55,123 bases of DNA from Armatimonadota bacterium (lineage in GTDB: Bacteria > Armatimonadota > UBA10988), in contig JACRKZ010000037.1 in the NCBI GenBank assembly GCA_016235455.1, positions 1 to 55,123 on the forward strand. The letters are read 5' to 3'. The notes below the pieces were generated by a model. It worked only from the letters and a program-made list of their open reading frames with translations. It was not told the DNA's origin and made no database searches. The position numbers and the translations under genes are program-made. Positions 1 through 6,675 of this stretch are shown here, one piece after another. Each line of letters opens with the position of its first letter. The first letter of the stretch is position 1.

Positions 1-7
1 CCCCCGC

Positions 8-35
8 TTGACCCACCGCCATTGCTTGGTATACT
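8..35 (+). promoter_or_regulatory. sigma70-like promoter upstream of prfC
   Basis: A -35 box TTGACC (8-13) and a -10 box TATACT (30-35) are separated by 16 bases; each matches consensus at 5 of 6 positions. Transcription would begin near base 42, giving prfC a leader of about 190 bases. This is a motif reading only. Confidence 0.65.
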
Positions 36-117
36 CGTGGCGTACTTTCCCGCGACCATCCTGCCGTGTGCGTCTGCACGAGAACGGTCTCCCGCCTAAC
101 ATGCCGAGCGCCCCCAT

Positions 118-184
118 CTAGCGACGAAGCGCATCGAACGAGGCCTCGGCGACCTGCGGCCGCAAGCAGGCCCTTCGTCGCTAG
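118..184 (+). promoter_or_regulatory. Structured leader: 12-bp inverted repeat upstream of prfC
   Basis: CTAGCGACGAAG (118-129) is perfectly inverted at 173-184. The 43-base interior contains a second small hairpin, CCTGC (153-157) with GCAGG (166-170). The element lies between the promoter at 8-35 and the prfC ribosome binding site, so it would be part of the prfC leader RNA. No T-run follows, so a simple intrinsic terminator is not obvious. It could be a regulatory leader or a small RNA. I recognise no known riboswitch class. Confidence 0.5.
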
Positions 185-233
185 AGATCCATCTGGTCGC
201 ACCCTGTAGGCGCGCTGTTTGGAGTGTTCAATC

Positions 234-1844
234 GTGTCTCTAGCTGCCGAAATCGGGCGACGGCGCACCTTTGCCATCGTTTCGCACCCGGACGCGGGCA
301 AGACCACGCTGACCGAGAAGTTCCTGCTGTATGGCGGAGCGGTGCAGTTGGCCGGGTCGGTCACCTCGCGCAAGAACCAGCGCGCCACGACCTCGGACTG
401 GATGGCCCTGGAGCGTCAGCGCGGCATCTCCATCAGTTCGACGGTGCTGCAGTTCGACTACGAAGGCTACCGCATCAACCTGCTGGACACGCCTGGCCAC
501 CAGGACTTCTCCGAGGACACCTACCGCGTGCTCACGGCGGTCGATGCCGCGGTGATGGTCATCGATGCCGGCAAGGGCATCGAGAACCAGACGCTCAAGC
601 TCTTCGAGGTATGCCGGCGGCGCGGCGTGCCCATCTTCACCTTCATGAACAAGCTCGACCGGCCGGCCCGCGAGCCACTCGACCTGATCGACGAGTTGGA
701 GGCGGTGCTCGGTATCGACGCCTATCCCATGAACTGGCCGCTGGGCGCCGGGCCCAGCTTCCGCGGCGTCTGGGATCGACAGACCAGACTGGCGCACCTG
801 TTCGAGCGCACGACCAAGGGCGCCCACCGCGCGCCGGTCGTCACCAGCGGCCTGGACGATCCCTTCATCGGCGAGCAGCTTGACGCCTCGACCTACCGCG
901 CGGTGTGCGACGAGGTGGAACTGCTGGAGGGCGTGGGCGCCGCCTTCGATCCGGCCGCCGTGCTGGCGGGCAAGGTCACGCCGGTCTACTTCGGCAGCGC
1001 CGTCAACAACTTCGGCGTGCACCTGCTGCTCGATGGTTTCCTGGAGTACTCGGCGCCGCCCGGGCCGCGGAATAGCGAGCAAGGGATCGTCACCCCCGAC
1101 CGCGAAGCGTTCTCCGGCTTCGTCTTCAAGATCCAGGCCAACATGGACCCGCGGCACCGCGACCGCATCGCCTTTGTGCGCGTGGTCTCGGGCACGTTCA
1201 CGCGAGACATGACCGTGTTGCACGCCAATACCGGCAAGAACGTGCGCCTGTCCAACGCCCAGAAGCTGTTCGGTCGCGACCGCGACACGGTGGATGTGGC
1301 CTATCCGGGCGACGTGGTGGGCCTGGTGAGCAACGCCCGGTTCGCCATCGGCGATACGCTCACCGAGGATCCCAGCATTCACTACAACGAGGTGCCGCGG
1401 TTCACCCCGGAGTGCTTCACCTACCTGCGCAACACCCAGCCCTCGACCTACAAGCGGTTCCGCGACGGCTTGGAGCAGTTGCTCCAGGAGGGTGTCGTCC
1501 AGGCCTTCATGCCCGTGCAGTCGGGCTCGACGCCCAACTCGACCACGACCATGCCCCTGCTCGCGGCAGCCGGCCCGTTGCAGTTCGAGATCGTGCAGTA
1601 TCGCCTGGAGAGTGAATACGGCGCCGAGTCGCGCCTGGAGTCAGCGCCCTTCAACCTGGTACGCTGGTACCGCCCGCGCGAAGCCAAGTCGGCGGCGCTC
1701 AAGCTGCCGGTGGGCGTCATCGAGGCCGATGACCGCTACGGCCAACGCGTCATCCTGTGCGGCGATGAGTGGAAGATGAACTACTTCGCCGAGCAGAACC
1801 CACACATCGAGCTCAGCGCCCTGCCGTTCGACGCGCCTGTCTGA
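234..1844 (+). CDS. prfC: Peptide chain release factor 3 (RF3)
   Basis: RF3 is the translational GTPase that removes RF1/RF2 from the ribosome after peptide release; it acts in the cytoplasm. The protein has the G1 loop SHPDAGKTTL (about residues 17-26), the RF3-type segment with LAGSV and the G3 motif DTPGHQDF, the G4 motif NKLD, and a C-terminal region typical of the family. Its 536 residues match the usual length of about 530. I chose the GTG at 234 because GGAG (221-224) lies nine bases upstream; a TTG at 219 overlaps that site and is unlikely. The gene is alone on its strand and converges on the nucleoside hydrolase across a palindromic repeat. The assignment is secure; only the start is inferred. 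Confidence 0.96.
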   Translation: MSLAAEIGRRRTFAIVSHPDAGKTTLTEKFLLYGGAVQLAGSVTSRKNQRATTSDWMALERQRGISISSTVLQFDYEGYRINLLDTPGHQDFSEDTYRVLTAVDAAVMVIDAGKGIENQTLKLFEVCRRRGVPIFTFMNKLDRPAREPLDLIDELEAVLGIDAYPMNWPLGAGPSFRGVWDRQTRLAHLFERTTKGAHRAPVVTSGLDDPFIGEQLDASTYRAVCDEVELLEGVGAAFDPAAVLAGKVTPVYFGSAVNNFGVHLLLDGFLEYSAPPGPRNSEQGIVTPDREAFSGFVFKIQANMDPRHRDRIAFVRVVSGTFTRDMTVLHANTGKNVRLSNAQKLFGRDRDTVDVAYPGDVVGLVSNARFAIGDTLTEDPSIHYNEVPRFTPECFTYLRNTQPSTYKRFRDGLEQLLQEGVVQAFMPVQSGSTPNSTTTMPLLAAAGPLQFEIVQYRLESEYGAESRLESAPFNLVRWYRPREAKSAALKLPVGVIEADDRYGQRVILCGDEWKMNYFAEQNPHIELSALPFDAPV

Positions 1845-1849
1845 GTCTC

Positions 1850-1925
1850 TTTCATCCACAGATTACACAGATGAGCCGATCTGCACTTATGCAATCTGTG
1901 CACTCTGCGTAATCCGTGGATGAAA
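1850..1925. repeat. Palindromic intergenic repeat (CAGATTACACAGAT type)
   Basis: A 22-base arm starting TTTCATCCAC (1850-1871) is inverted at 1904-1925 with two differences. Both would be G-U pairs in a minus-strand RNA and A-C mismatches in a plus-strand RNA. An inner pair, CACAGAT (1866-1872) and ATCTGTG (1894-1900), allows an alternative fold. It fills the gap between converging prfC and the nucleoside hydrolase, so it may end transcripts, better for the minus-strand operon. The core resembles a dispersed repeat seen in many bacterial intergenic regions. Confidence 0.75.
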
Positions 1926-1930
1926 CACGC

Positions 1931-2833
1931 TCAGCCGCCGGACAGCACGTCGAAGTAGTGCTCGAAGAAGCGCGCGCTGTCGACGCCAACGGCCACTTCG
2001 TGGCGGCCGTTCTCGTCGCCCCCGAAGACAGTGACGCCAGGCGTGTGCTCGCCGCGCAACTCGACCTTGACGTTGCCCTTGGCCCAGGTGCAGATATCGG
2101 GCTCGAAGATGGCGGCGGCGGCCAGCGGGTCGTGGAAGGTCATCAGCTTGGTGTGGCGGAACCAGACCTCGGCCATGTCGAGTGTCGGCCGCAGCGGCCC
2201 ACCGGCGGCGGTGAAGCGCTCGCGCACCTCGCCGGCGTCCATCTGGCATTGCATGGTCACATCGAGGCCGATGCTCCGCATGCCTTGCGGCGCGTTGTCG
2301 TAGGCGATGGCCGCGGCCTCGGGATCGCAGATGATGTTCCACTCGCTCAGCCAGCCCGGCGCGCGGTCCATGACGAACTTGCCGGCCATGGCCACGTAGC
2401 CGGCCAAGAGCGAGGGGATCTCGGGGTCGACCGCGAACAGCAGACCGACGTTGGTCATCGGACCGATGCTCAGCAGCGTGATCTCGCCGGGCCGCGAGCG
2501 GATCGTCTGGCGCATCCACTCCACCGCCCCGGCGGGCTCGAAGTCGGCGCGATGCGACCAGCGCTCCAGCGCCTCCGCCTGCGGGCAGTGCGGCTGCCGC
2601 ACGCCGCGCAGCAGGCTCGGCTCGCTGCCGCAGACGATGGGCACGTCGTCGCGTCCGACGGTGCGGCAGATGGCCGAGGCGCAGCGCGCGCGCTGGGCCA
2701 CCTGGCCGGAGACGCAGGCCACGCCGACCAGCTCGCAGCGCGGCTGGCGCAGCAGATAGCTCAACGCCACCGCGTCGTCGATGTCGCTGCCTATGTCGGT
2801 GTCCAGGATGACGGGAATACGCTCGTCGGCCAA
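1931..2833 (-). CDS. Inosine/uridine-preferring nucleoside hydrolase family protein
   Basis: Nucleoside hydrolases cleave the N-glycosidic bond of ribonucleosides to ribose and free base in salvage. The N-terminal calcium-binding aspartate cluster DTDIGSDIDDAVAL is at residues 11-24. The protein also shows the family's middle block ITLLSIGPMTN and a C-terminal block with FHDPLAAA. The length of 300 residues is normal. The start is TTG, preceded by a good AGGAG about seven bases upstream in the coding direction. It is the last gene of a five-gene minus-strand run, 15 bases after the PLP enzyme gene, and ends at the palindromic repeat. Substrate preference cannot be read from the sequence. Confidence 0.92.
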   Translation of the reverse strand: MADERIPVILDTDIGSDIDDAVALSYLLRQPRCELVGVACVSGQVAQRARCASAICRTVGRDDVPIVCGSEPSLLRGVRQPHCPQAEALERWSHRADFEPAGAVEWMRQTIRSRPGEITLLSIGPMTNVGLLFAVDPEIPSLLAGYVAMAGKFVMDRAPGWLSEWNIICDPEAAAIAYDNAPQGMRSIGLDVTMQCQMDAGEVRERFTAAGGPLRPTLDMAEVWFRHTKLMTFHDPLAAAAIFEPDICTWAKGNVKVELRGEHTPGVTVFGGDENGRHEVAVGVDSARFFEHYFDVLSGG

Positions 2834-2848
2834 CTCTGCTCTCCTCGG

Positions 2849-3937
2849 CTAGCTCACCATGCCGCGCGCGGCAATTCGCCAGGTGTCCAGTACCTCCTCG
2901 CCGCGCAGCACATTCACACAGTCGACCAGGTTGATCACCGGGCAGATGTGGTGCGGCACGAAGGTCAGCCGCTGGCCCAGCGCCACGGGCGCGGCGCCCG
3001 CTCCGGTCCACAGCGCCTGGCCATGCTCCTCGGAGCAACTGGGCAAGGTCAACTCGGGCAGTTCAACGCAGCGCGCCCGACCCCACCAGCCGCCGCTATC
3101 GGCGAAGAAGGTCTTGGAGCCGCCGTCGACGATGACCCGTTCGGGCGCCGGATGGTCGACCACGGTGACCACCACACGCGCGGCGCACTGGTCCAGGTCG
3201 AGACCCAGACGGTGCACGTAGTTGGCGTCCCAGAAGCAGTAGGTGCCCGGCCGCACCTCGGTCACGCCCGGCACGTCGAGCGCGGCCAGGGCCGTGGGCG
3301 TCGAGCCCGGCGCCACTTCGGTCACGGGCAGGCCCTGCTCGCGCAGTCGCTCGGCCACCTCAACCAGCCGCCGCGCCGAGGAGCGACCGCACTCGGCGAC
3401 AGCCGCGGGCGTTTCCAGCCGGGCGCAATGGCCTTCGTGGGTGAACACGCCCACCAGGTCGAGACCCGGCAGGTCGGCGATGCGCTGCGCCGCGTCGAGC
3501 GCGGCGTCGGGCTCGAAGCCGTCGCGCAGCAGGCCGGTGTCGACGTTCAGCCGCACCTTGACGCGCGTCGCGCCCAACCCGGCGCTGAGCAGGCGCGCCT
3601 GGTCCAGGCTGCACACCGAGACGCGCACCTCGGCGCGCTCACAGAGCGCGCGCAGCCGCGCCAGCTTGGACTCGCCCAGCAGGGGGTAGGCGATGAACAG
3701 GTCGTCGCAGCCGGCCAGGTCGGCCATCACCTCGGCCTCGCCGAGCTTGGCCACCGTCAGGCCGCGGGCGCCGGCCCGAAGCTGGAACCGGGCGATCTCG
3801 GGGCACTTGTGCGTCTTGATGTGCGGCCGCAGGGCCACGCCGGCCGCGTCGCAGGCGGCCTGCATGGCGCCCAGGTTGGCCTCGAGACGGTCGAGGTCGA
3901 TGACCACCGCCGGTGTGTCGAGTTCGTTGAGTGTCAT
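2849..3937 (-). CDS. D-threonine aldolase / D-serine dehydratase-like PLP enzyme
   Basis: This is an alanine-racemase-fold (fold type III) PLP enzyme of the D-threonine aldolase/DSD1 group, which acts on D-hydroxy amino acids with PLP and a divalent metal. The PLP lysine is expected in RPHIKTHK (first Lys, about residue 41), and the C-terminal metal-site His-x-Cys is in HHIC (about H330 and C332). The length of 362 residues fits. Its ATG overlaps the stop of the TauE/SafE gene as ATGA (3934-3937), so the two are probably translationally coupled. A longer reading frame extends upstream to 4498, but that part is the shadow of the exporter gene. Aldolase and dehydratase activities cannot be told apart here. 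Confidence 0.9.
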   Translation of the reverse strand: MTLNELDTPAVVIDLDRLEANLGAMQAACDAAGVALRPHIKTHKCPEIARFQLRAGARGLTVAKLGEAEVMADLAGCDDLFIAYPLLGESKLARLRALCERAEVRVSVCSLDQARLLSAGLGATRVKVRLNVDTGLLRDGFEPDAALDAAQRIADLPGLDLVGVFTHEGHCARLETPAAVAECGRSSARRLVEVAERLREQGLPVTEVAPGSTPTALAALDVPGVTEVRPGTYCFWDANYVHRLGLDLDQCAARVVVTVVDHPAPERVIVDGGSKTFFADSGGWWGRARCVELPELTLPSCSEEHGQALWTGAGAAPVALGQRLTFVPHHICPVINLVDCVNVLRGEEVLDTWRIAARGMVS

Positions 3938-4692
3938 GGCCAGATCAGCAGTTTGAGCCCGGTGATCACCGTCATCCACAGGATGAGCTGGTTGAACACG
4001 CGCTCGTTGATGTGCTTCAGCACCGAGGCGCCGAGGAAGCCGCCCAGGATGACGAACGGTGCGCCGACCAGATCGAGCAGCAGCGTGTGCCGGGTGATCT
4101 CGTGGTGGTAGCAGAAGAACGGCACCTTGGACGAGTTGATGAAGAAATAGAGCACGGCACCCGAGGCGACGAAGCGCTCCTTGGTCAGGTTCTGGCTGAG
4201 CAAGTAGAGGTTGGTGACCAGCCCGCCCTGGTTGGCGATGGTGGACAACATGCCGGTCACGCCGCCGGCGGCAAAGCCCACGGCCGGCGGCGCCGGCAGA
4301 TGCTCGACGCCCGCCGCGCGGCGCGCCTTGCGGTACTCCAGGTAGAGCTGCAGCGCGCAGAAGCACAGCGCGATGACGCCGATGGCCTGGTTGAACAGGC
4401 GCGGGTTCTTGACCAGGCCGCCGAGGATGAAGACGCCGGTGAGCGCGATGCCGATGAGCGCGCCGGGCAGCATGGGGCGGATGACGCTCAGGTCCCACTT
4501 ACCGCGGAAGCGCCACAACACGAAGATGTCGCCAAGCACCAACAAGGGCAGCGGCATGCCATTGGCAAAGGCCGCGCCGCGCAGGGCAGTGACGGCAGGC
4601 CCGACCAAGGTCATGAACCCGGCCACACCGGCCTTGGAGAAGCCGATGGCGAGGCCGGTCAAGGCGACGAGGAGTGCGTCCTGTAGTGTCAC
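3934..4692 (-). CDS. TauE/SafE (TSUP) family membrane transporter
   Basis: TSUP proteins are small inner-membrane transporters linked to sulfite, sulfonate or other small-anion export. The 252-residue protein is hydrophobic throughout with about eight predicted membrane segments. It has the family's duplicated pattern: an N-terminal block with GFSKAGVAGF and a second-half block with GGVTGMLSTIANQGG. It starts at an ATG six bases after the zinc-ribbon gene and overlaps the following PLP-enzyme gene by four bases (ATGA). The coupling suggests transporter and enzyme serve the same substrate path; that is inference. The transported compound is unknown. Confidence 0.9.
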   Translation of the reverse strand: MTLQDALLVALTGLAIGFSKAGVAGFMTLVGPAVTALRGAAFANGMPLPLLVLGDIFVLWRFRGKWDLSVIRPMLPGALIGIALTGVFILGGLVKNPRLFNQAIGVIALCFCALQLYLEYRKARRAAGVEHLPAPPAVGFAAGGVTGMLSTIANQGGLVTNLYLLSQNLTKERFVASGAVLYFFINSSKVPFFCYHHEITRHTLLLDLVGAPFVILGGFLGASVLKHINERVFNQLILWMTVITGLKLLIWP

Positions 4693-4698
4693 GAGGCG

Positions 4699-4935
4699 TC
4701 AGTGCGGCCGGCCGCAGCCACAGGAGCCGGCGTGTGGGCAGCCACCTGCGGGCGCGCTGGGGCACGACATCGCCGCGGAGTTGCCCTTGACCGCACTGGC
4801 GAACGTGGAAAAGACACGGGCGGTCTTGTGGCCCGAACAGCCGGGGCAGACGTGCCCCTCGCGCGCGGCGTCGCGCGACTGAAGCATGGTGAAGGTGTGG
4901 CCACAGTCGGCACACTTGTACTCGAAGAACGGCAT
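4699..4935 (-). CDS. FmdB-type zinc-ribbon protein
   Basis: This 78-residue protein begins MPFFEYKCADCGHTF, typical of the FmdB/CxxC_CxxC_SSSS putative regulatory family. One zinc knuckle is CADC (residues 8-11) and the second is CPGC. The C-terminal tail is Cys/Gly/His-rich (CPHAGSCGCGRPH) and may bind another metal. I chose the ATG at 4935 because GAGGTGA lies just upstream; the longer frame to 5112 overlaps the neighbouring gene. It sits in the minus-strand operon, 16 bases after the 156-aa gene and 6 before the transporter. The molecular role of this family is not settled. Confidence 0.85.
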   Translation of the reverse strand: MPFFEYKCADCGHTFTMLQSRDAAREGHVCPGCSGHKTARVFSTFASAVKGNSAAMSCPSAPAGGCPHAGSCGCGRPH

Positions 4936-4951
4936 CGCTCTCGTCACCTCA

Positions 4952-5422
4952 CTACCATTGTACCGCCAAGCGGTTGAGCAAGCGACCCTCGGGCACGATT
5001 CCCAGGGCCACGCGCGCGGCCATGACCCCACCCGCCACATCGGCGCAGCGGCCGTCGAGCGTGACGAGGCCGGCGCGCGCGCCAACGCGGATGAGCCAGG
5101 CGTTGGTGCCACGACACAGCGCCAGGCGATGCTCCACCGAGCGCGCCAGCGTGCCGTCGCTGAGCCACTGCGCGCGCCGGCTATGCTCGGGCCAGGGCCG
5201 CTCGATGCCCAGTTCCAGGCTCAACGCGGCGGTGGTCTGCACGTCGCTGCGGAAGGCGAACAGCCGACCGGGCATGGCCGCCACCAGCCAGGCCAAAGCG
5301 GTATCGTCGGCCAAGGCGGCCAGGAGTTCGGGCTTATCGGCGGGGAACGGCAGGCCGGCGGTCACGGCGTCCAGCCGGCCCAGCAGCACGCTCGGTTCGC
5401 TCAGTTCGATTGGTGCCGACAT
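4952..5422 (-). CDS. Hypothetical protein, 156 aa
   Basis: I do not recognise this protein. It looks soluble, with no signal peptide or membrane segment, and has a conserved-looking C-terminal half (TNAWLIRVGARAGLVTLDGRCADVAGGVMAARVALG). I chose the ATG at 5422 because AGAGGCGA precedes it; the longer frame to 5566 runs into the divergent promoter region. It is the first gene of a five-gene minus-strand run, 16 bases ahead of the zinc-ribbon gene, and is divergent from the CARDB lipoprotein. Close spacing downstream suggests co-transcription. Confidence 0.7.
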   Translation of the reverse strand: MSAPIELSEPSVLLGRLDAVTAGLPFPADKPELLAALADDTALAWLVAAMPGRLFAFRSDVQTTAALSLELGIERPWPEHSRRAQWLSDGTLARSVEHRLALCRGTNAWLIRVGARAGLVTLDGRCADVAGGVMAARVALGIVPEGRLLNRLAVQW

Positions 5423-5444
5423 GGTCGCCTCTCGTGTGTACAAT
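5416..5444 (+). promoter_or_regulatory. Promoter for the CARDB lipoprotein gene
   Basis: CCGACA (5416-5421, 4 of 6 to TTGACA) and TACAAT (5439-5444, 5 of 6 to TATAAT) are spaced 17 bases. Transcription would begin near 5451, about 39 bases before the ATG at 5490. A small hairpin, GCACGG with CCGTGC, lies in this leader just before the GGGGAA ribosome binding site. Confidence 0.5.
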
Positions 5445-5489
5445 GGTAGCCGATGCACGGTTCGCTGGGAGCCGTGCGCGGGGAATCTG

Positions 5490-6557
5490 ATGCAGCGTCG
5501 ATCGTGGTCGTGGCTCGGGTGGATGGCGGCAGCGGTGGTCGTGGCGGGGTGCTCGTCATCCACCACACCGGCCCTCGCGGAGTCGCGGCTACGCGCCTAC
5601 AACTCGGTGAACGACCTGTTGGCCGGCGATCTGTGGGACGTGAGCCGCCGCGCGCGCGTCATCAGCGACCTGCGCGACGTGCCAGCCGGTTGGCCGATCG
5701 TCGGCATCGGCACCACCGACCGCGCCCTGCGCAACGGCGAGATCGTCGTGCGCGGCACGGCCAGCGCACCGTCCATCCTGTACACCGACCCAGACCAGCG
5801 CGGCGCCGCCACGCAGGTCAACGAGGACGGGCTGCCGTTCATCGCCGTGGCCGCCTGCGATCCCGCCAAGATGGTCAGCATCACCGCCACGGCCGGGCAG
5901 ACGCTGCACGACCAGGTCAAGGCCGCCGCCGCCGCGCAAGGCTGGGAGTATGCCGCCGTCAGCGTGACCGGCCGATTCAACACCGTCAGCTACTCCGTGG
6001 CCTATGATCTGCGTAAGGAAGGCTCGCCGCTGGACGACCCGAACACGGTCGTGAGCAACTACCTGCGGCTGTTCACCGCGCCCGACGAGGCGCCCTGGTC
6101 GTTTGGTGGCTTCTACGCCAGCAACACCAGCGGCCAGGCGTTGCTCAGCATCGGCGGCAAGGCCGTTCACCTGCACGGCACCACCGACGACCTGACGCGC
6201 GGCGGCCACCTGGGCGCGGCCACCGTGGTGAACGCCGAGATCCGCATCTGGCCGCTGACCCGCCGCGATCTCTATCAGGTGGATCTGACCGCCGACCAGG
6301 TGGAAGTGTTTGGTGACATTGTCACCTACCGCGTGCGCAACCTCGGCGCCAACGAGGCCGCGCGCGTGCCGGTGCTGGTCAAGAACGGCGCCACCGTGCT
6401 CTACAGCGGCACACTCGGCCCGCTGGGACCGGGCGCCAGCCGCATCCTGCAGGTCATCGCCACCGATGCGGTGACCGCCGCCAATGTGTCGGTGACCGTG
6501 GACCCCGACAAGGCCATCGCCGAGTCCGACGAGACCAACAACACCGCCAGCCCGTAG
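5490..6557 (+). CDS. Exported lipoprotein with C-terminal CARDB-like domain
   Basis: The N-terminus has a charged start, a hydrophobic stretch and the lipobox VVAGC with the acylated Cys at residue 21, so the mature protein should be membrane-anchored. The last 100 residues look like a CARDB adhesion-type beta-sandwich: VTYRVRNLGANEA, then LGPLGPGAS, ending in IAESDETNN. The middle region (residues 30-240) is unrecognised. The ATG at 5490 is preceded by GGGGAA; the longer open frame upstream is antisense to the neighbouring gene. The following Gly-rich lipoprotein gene is on the same strand 118 bases away, so a shared surface role is possible. Confidence 0.85.
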   Translation: MQRRSWSWLGWMAAAVVVAGCSSSTTPALAESRLRAYNSVNDLLAGDLWDVSRRARVISDLRDVPAGWPIVGIGTTDRALRNGEIVVRGTASAPSILYTDPDQRGAATQVNEDGLPFIAVAACDPAKMVSITATAGQTLHDQVKAAAAAQGWEYAAVSVTGRFNTVSYSVAYDLRKEGSPLDDPNTVVSNYLRLFTAPDEAPWSFGGFYASNTSGQALLSIGGKAVHLHGTTDDLTRGGHLGAATVVNAEIRIWPLTRRDLYQVDLTADQVEVFGDIVTYRVRNLGANEAARVPVLVKNGATVLYSGTLGPLGPGASRILQVIATDAVTAANVSVTVDPDKAIAESDETNNTASP

Positions 6558-6675
6558 ATCAGTTGCGCATCCCGCCGCGGTATTGCACACTCGCTGCAAC
6601 GCGATGACGGGCCTGACGTCGCGTTGCACCTGGCGACCCGCCCCTCAACGCCAACCAACACAGCGGGAGGTCGTC

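Noticed and set aside
1916..4111. 731-residue open frame on the plus strand
   Set aside because: It lies antisense to the nucleoside hydrolase and PLP enzyme genes and has His/Arg/Gln-rich composition typical of shadows in GC-rich DNA.
3938..4498. N-terminal extension of the PLP enzyme frame
   Set aside because: The added residues are the shadow of the TauE/SafE gene; the ATGA junction and the family's N-terminus fix the start at 3937.
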